IMG/VR virus record: IMGVR_UViG_3300023109_000055
Location: 1 to 38,043 of that record
DNA length: 38,043 nucleotides
Origin: a virus
Direction: 5' to 3' (one strand)
This document shows, one piece after another, positions 35,759 through 38,043 of the stretch. The first letter of the stretch is position 1. Each line of letters starts with the position of its first letter. The notes under the pieces are model-generated. The model was not told the origin of the DNA and made no database searches. It saw only the letters and a list, made by a program, of their open reading frames with translations. Both the position numbers and the translations under genes were made by a program.

Positions 35759-36919
35759 ATGACTATTAATTTAAATGAAAATTGGAACGCAACTAAAGAA
35801 GCGTTAACCGATGGTCTTACTGGAACCAAGAAAAAAGTAATGGAAACAACACTTGAGAACACTAGGAACTACCTCTCAGAGGCAGTTACAGCAGGTGCAA
35901 CTCAATCAGGTAACATTGCAACACTTAACAAAGTGATTCTTCCAGTGATTCGTCGTGTTATGCCAACTGTTATTGCTAACGAAATTGTTGGCGTTCAGCC
36001 AATGACTGGTCCAGTAGGCCAGATTCACACATTACGTGTGCGTTATGCAGAAACATTCGACACAGCAACAGCTGGTGACGAAGCATTGAGCCCATTTGCA
36101 ATTGCAAACGGTTACTCAGGTAATGCAACAACTGACCGCGGTGCTGCAACTTCAGCTCTTGAAGGTGAAGCAGGTAAGAAAATGAGTATTCAAGTACTCA
36201 AGCAGACTGTTGAAGCTAAAACACGTAAGCTATCAGCACGTTGGACTTTTGAATCAGCACAAGACGCACAGTCTATGCATGGTTTAGATGTTGAAGCAGA
36301 AATCATGCAAGCACTTGCACAAGAGATTACTGCTGAAATCGATCAAGAAGTTCTTTCAAGTCTTTCAAGTCTTGCAGGTACTGGTCCAGATACATACAGC
36401 CAAGCTGGCGTATCAGGTACAGCAACATTTGTTGGTGACGAGCATGCAGCTCTTGCAGTTCTTATCAACAAAAATGCAAACACAATTGCAGCACGTACAA
36501 GACGTGGCGCAGGTAACTGGGCAGTAGTTAGCCCAACAGTACTTACAGTACTACAAAGTGCAACTACATCAGCATTTGCTCGCACAACTGAAGGTACTTT
36601 TGAAGCACCTACAAACACAAAATTCGTTGGTACATTAAACGGTACTATGAGAATTTATGTTAACCAGTATGCTGCTAACGATGATGTATTAGTTGGATAC
36701 AAAGGTGCAACAGAAACAGACGCCGCGGCGTTCTATTGCCCATACATCCCACTAATGAGTTCAGGAACAGTGCTTGATCCAGGTACATTTGAGCCAGTAG
36801 TTAGCTTCATGACACGTTATGGTTATGTAGAACTAAGCAACCAAGCATCATCGCTCGGTAATGCTGCTGACTATCTTGCAAAAATTGCTGTTACAACTGG
36901 CGATCTTGCATTCTTGTAA
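35759..36919 (+). CDS. 23: Major capsid protein gp23, short form
   Basis: The key T4-like blocks are LPVIRRVMPTVIANEIVGVQ, MTGPVGQIHTLRVRYAE, SARWTFESAQDAQSMHGLD and AEIMQALAQEITAEIDQEVL, then ARTRRGAGNWAVVSP and YVNQYAANDDVLVGYKG. The 386-residue length is well below T4 gp23 (521) and also below typical marine relatives, so the insertion domain is probably reduced. LSE-A at residues 39-42 is the likely gp21 cut site, leaving a mature protein of about 345 residues. AAGGAGA lies before the ATG, and an intrinsic terminator follows. Codon use is more G+C-rich than in its neighbours, as expected for the most highly expressed gene. Confidence 0.96.
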   Translation: MTINLNENWNATKEALTDGLTGTKKKVMETTLENTRNYLSEAVTAGATQSGNIATLNKVILPVIRRVMPTVIANEIVGVQPMTGPVGQIHTLRVRYAETFDTATAGDEALSPFAIANGYSGNATTDRGAATSALEGEAGKKMSIQVLKQTVEAKTRKLSARWTFESAQDAQSMHGLDVEAEIMQALAQEITAEIDQEVLSSLSSLAGTGPDTYSQAGVSGTATFVGDEHAALAVLINKNANTIAARTRRGAGNWAVVSPTVLTVLQSATTSAFARTTEGTFEAPTNTKFVGTLNGTMRIYVNQYAANDDVLVGYKGATETDAAAFYCPYIPLMSSGTVLDPGTFEPVVSFMTRYGYVELSNQASSLGNAADYLAKIAVTTGDLAFL

Positions 36920-36940
36920 TACAAGTAAATATATAATAAT

Positions 36941-36966
36941 AAAACAGGGCCTACGGGCCCTGTTTT
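36941..36966 (+). terminator. Strong intrinsic terminator after gp23 with UNCG loop
   Basis: AAAACAGGGCC pairs perfectly with GGCCCTGTTTT (11 pairs) around a TACG loop closed by C-G, the extra-stable UNCG type. The 3' T run is part of the stem, so it can act in both directions. Confidence 0.9.
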
Positions 36967-36982
36967 CATGAGTACCGTTTTA

Positions 36983-36990
36983 TATAAATA
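36983..36990 (+). promoter_or_regulatory. Late promoter of the fibre-like gene
   Basis: TATAAATA is an exact late promoter sequence 20 nt before the ATG at 37011, with AGGAGA between them. Confidence 0.75.
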
Positions 36991-37010
36991 TGTATAACAG
37001 GAGATGATAT

Positions 37011-38043
37011 ATGTCAACAAAATTTAAACAAGGTATAGAGGTTACTGGACAAGTTACTGCAACCTCTTTTAGTGGAGACGGTAGTGCATTAACCGGTGTT
37101 AGCGGCGCTGCCACAACTTGGGCTGCTTTGGGTGACAAAAATAATGCCAACGGTCCATTAACAGTAGCACTTGGAATTAACGCTGGTCTAACTAGTCAAG
37201 GCGTTGCCGCATTAGCAATAGGAAGCCAAGCAGGCGAAACTAATCAAGGAAACAACGCAGTAGCCGTAGGACGGAATACAGGTCAAACAAATCAAGGCGC
37301 AGAATCAGTATCAATCGGTCATGCGGCAGGCATTCTCACTCAAGGCGCATCGGCAGTAGCAATTGGAGGTGATGCTGGTAAAACAAATCAAGGCAATTTT
37401 TCTGTAGCAATTGGTGGTGAAGCAGGTCTAACTGGTCAAGGCGCAGGTGGAGTTGGTATTGGATATGAAGCAGGTGAAGTAACTCAAGGTGTCGAAGCAA
37501 CAGCAGTTGGTGCCTCTTCTGGTAAAACAAGTCAAGGTGAAAACGCAACAGCAATTGGTAGTTATGCAGGTAATATAAGTCAAGGTGTAGGTGCAACAGC
37601 AGTTGGTGACAGGGCAGGTGCAGATAGTCAAGGCGCAAAAGCAGTAGCAATTGGTTCTTTCGCAGGTGAAGATAATCAAAGTGCTAATGCAGTAGCAATT
37701 GGTACTGATGCTGGTAAAACAAATCAAGGCAATTTTTCTGTAGCAATTGGTATAAACGCAGGCGAAACAACACAAGGTACAGGTGGAGTAGCAATCGGTA
37801 GCAATGTAGGATCGTGGTCCCAAGGTGAAAGTGCAGTAGCAATTGGCAATAACACAGGCAATCAAAATCAAGGTATAAAAGCTGTTGCGATTGGGTACCT
37901 TGCTGGTAATTCTGCCCAAGGTGATAGTGCAATAGCAATTGGACACGATGCTGGTCAATCAAACCAAGCTGCAAACTCAATTGTAATAAGTGCAACTGGT
38001 GTGGAAACAAACAACACCACGGCAAATAGTTTAGTAATTAAAC
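37011..38043 (+). CDS. YadA-head-like repeat protein, fibre or capsid decoration (C-terminus outside window)
   Basis: The frame is open from ATG 37011 (AGGAGA upstream) to the window edge, with 344 complete codons. The first 50 residues contain TATSFSGDGSALTGV, a start often seen in phage fibres. Residues 52-323 are 17 tandem 16-residue repeats of the type (V/T)AIGxxAGxTxQGxxA. The AIG...AG pattern is that of YadA/Hep-Hag trimeric adhesin heads, which fold as a left-handed beta-roll. After the repeats the sequence changes to Asn/Thr-rich and continues past the edge. T4 has the vertex protein gp24 after gp23; this is unrelated to it. A trimeric host-binding or head-decoration fibre with its own late promoter is the likely role. 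Confidence 0.75.
   Translation, partial: MSTKFKQGIEVTGQVTATSFSGDGSALTGVSGAATTWAALGDKNNANGPLTVALGINAGLTSQGVAALAIGSQAGETNQGNNAVAVGRNTGQTNQGAESVSIGHAAGILTQGASAVAIGGDAGKTNQGNFSVAIGGEAGLTGQGAGGVGIGYEAGEVTQGVEATAVGASSGKTSQGENATAIGSYAGNISQGVGATAVGDRAGADSQGAKAVAIGSFAGEDNQSANAVAIGTDAGKTNQGNFSVAIGINAGETTQGTGGVAIGSNVGSWSQGESAVAIGNNTGNQNQGIKAVAIGYLAGNSAQGDSAIAIGHDAGQSNQAANSIVISATGVETNNTTANSLVIK
37164..37979 (+). repeat. 17 tandem 48-bp coding repeats
   Basis: Each unit encodes 16 residues. Most units have diverged, but 37371-37415 and 37707-37751 are identical over 45 bases and lie exactly seven units (336 bp) apart, which points to recent duplication or conversion within the array. Confidence 0.85.

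Noticed and set aside
1-38043. tRNA genes, CRISPR arrays, insertion sequences, integrase or attachment sites
   Set aside because: No cloverleaf with a T-loop, no direct-repeat/spacer array and no transposase or integrase motif was seen; the only clear tandem DNA repeats are coding.

Overview
The window is part of the genome of a T4-like contractile-tailed phage (a myovirus of the marine cyanophage/pelagiphage type). It holds recognisable homologues of T4 gp6, gp25, gp5, gp53, gp48, gp55, gp47, gp46, gp26, gp29, gp20, gp21, gp22 and gp23, with T4-type late promoters (NATAAATA). The DNA is visibly AT-rich and densely packed, with ATGA and TAATG gene overlaps. These traits fit phages of AT-rich marine bacteria such as SAR11 or Prochlorococcus. 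The host cannot be read from the sequence: no photosynthesis gene and no tRNA was seen here.

Layout. (1) Positions 1-21641 form one leftward tail/baseplate operon. In order of transcription it encodes a nucleotidyltransferase, gp48 tube cap, gp53 wedge, a large hub protein with a C-terminal M15 peptidase domain, a gp5 needle without a lysozyme domain, a lysozyme-like wedge/hub protein, gp25, a large gp6, and a giant structural protein of at least 3643 residues that runs off the left edge. (2) Positions 21756-27712 form a rightward block: gp55 late sigma factor, gp47/gp46 recombination nuclease, a 67-residue unknown, a phosphomannomutase-like HAD phosphatase, an SGNH-like protein and a GIY-YIG endonuclease. 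(3) Positions 27713-28182 have no gene but contain a G+C-rich, highly structured segment ending in an intrinsic terminator: a candidate phage ncRNA. (4) Positions 28183-29258 (leftward) hold gp26 and, at its 3' end, a run of nine T followed by an open -1 frame, which looks like a programmed frameshift making a longer form. (5) Positions 29318-38043 run rightward: gp29 tape measure, gp20 portal, a small basic protein, an acidic prohead core protein, gp21 protease, gp22 scaffold, gp23 capsid, and a repeat-rich YadA-head-like fibre or decoration protein cut by the right edge.

How it works together. Sigma-70-type promoters (TTGACA...TATAnT) precede gp55, the GIY-YIG gene and, as a perfect consensus, gp20. 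Late promoters precede the tail operon, gp26, gp29, gp20, the acidic core gene and the fibre gene. gp55 made early would switch on the late sites. The gp46/47 complex would process DNA ends for recombination-dependent replication. The rightward head genes and leftward tail genes would then supply the virion. The most interesting items are the probable -1 frameshift in gp26 beside the tape-measure gene, the structured RNA, the redistribution of peptidoglycan-active domains among the hub genes, and the giant multidomain baseplate protein.
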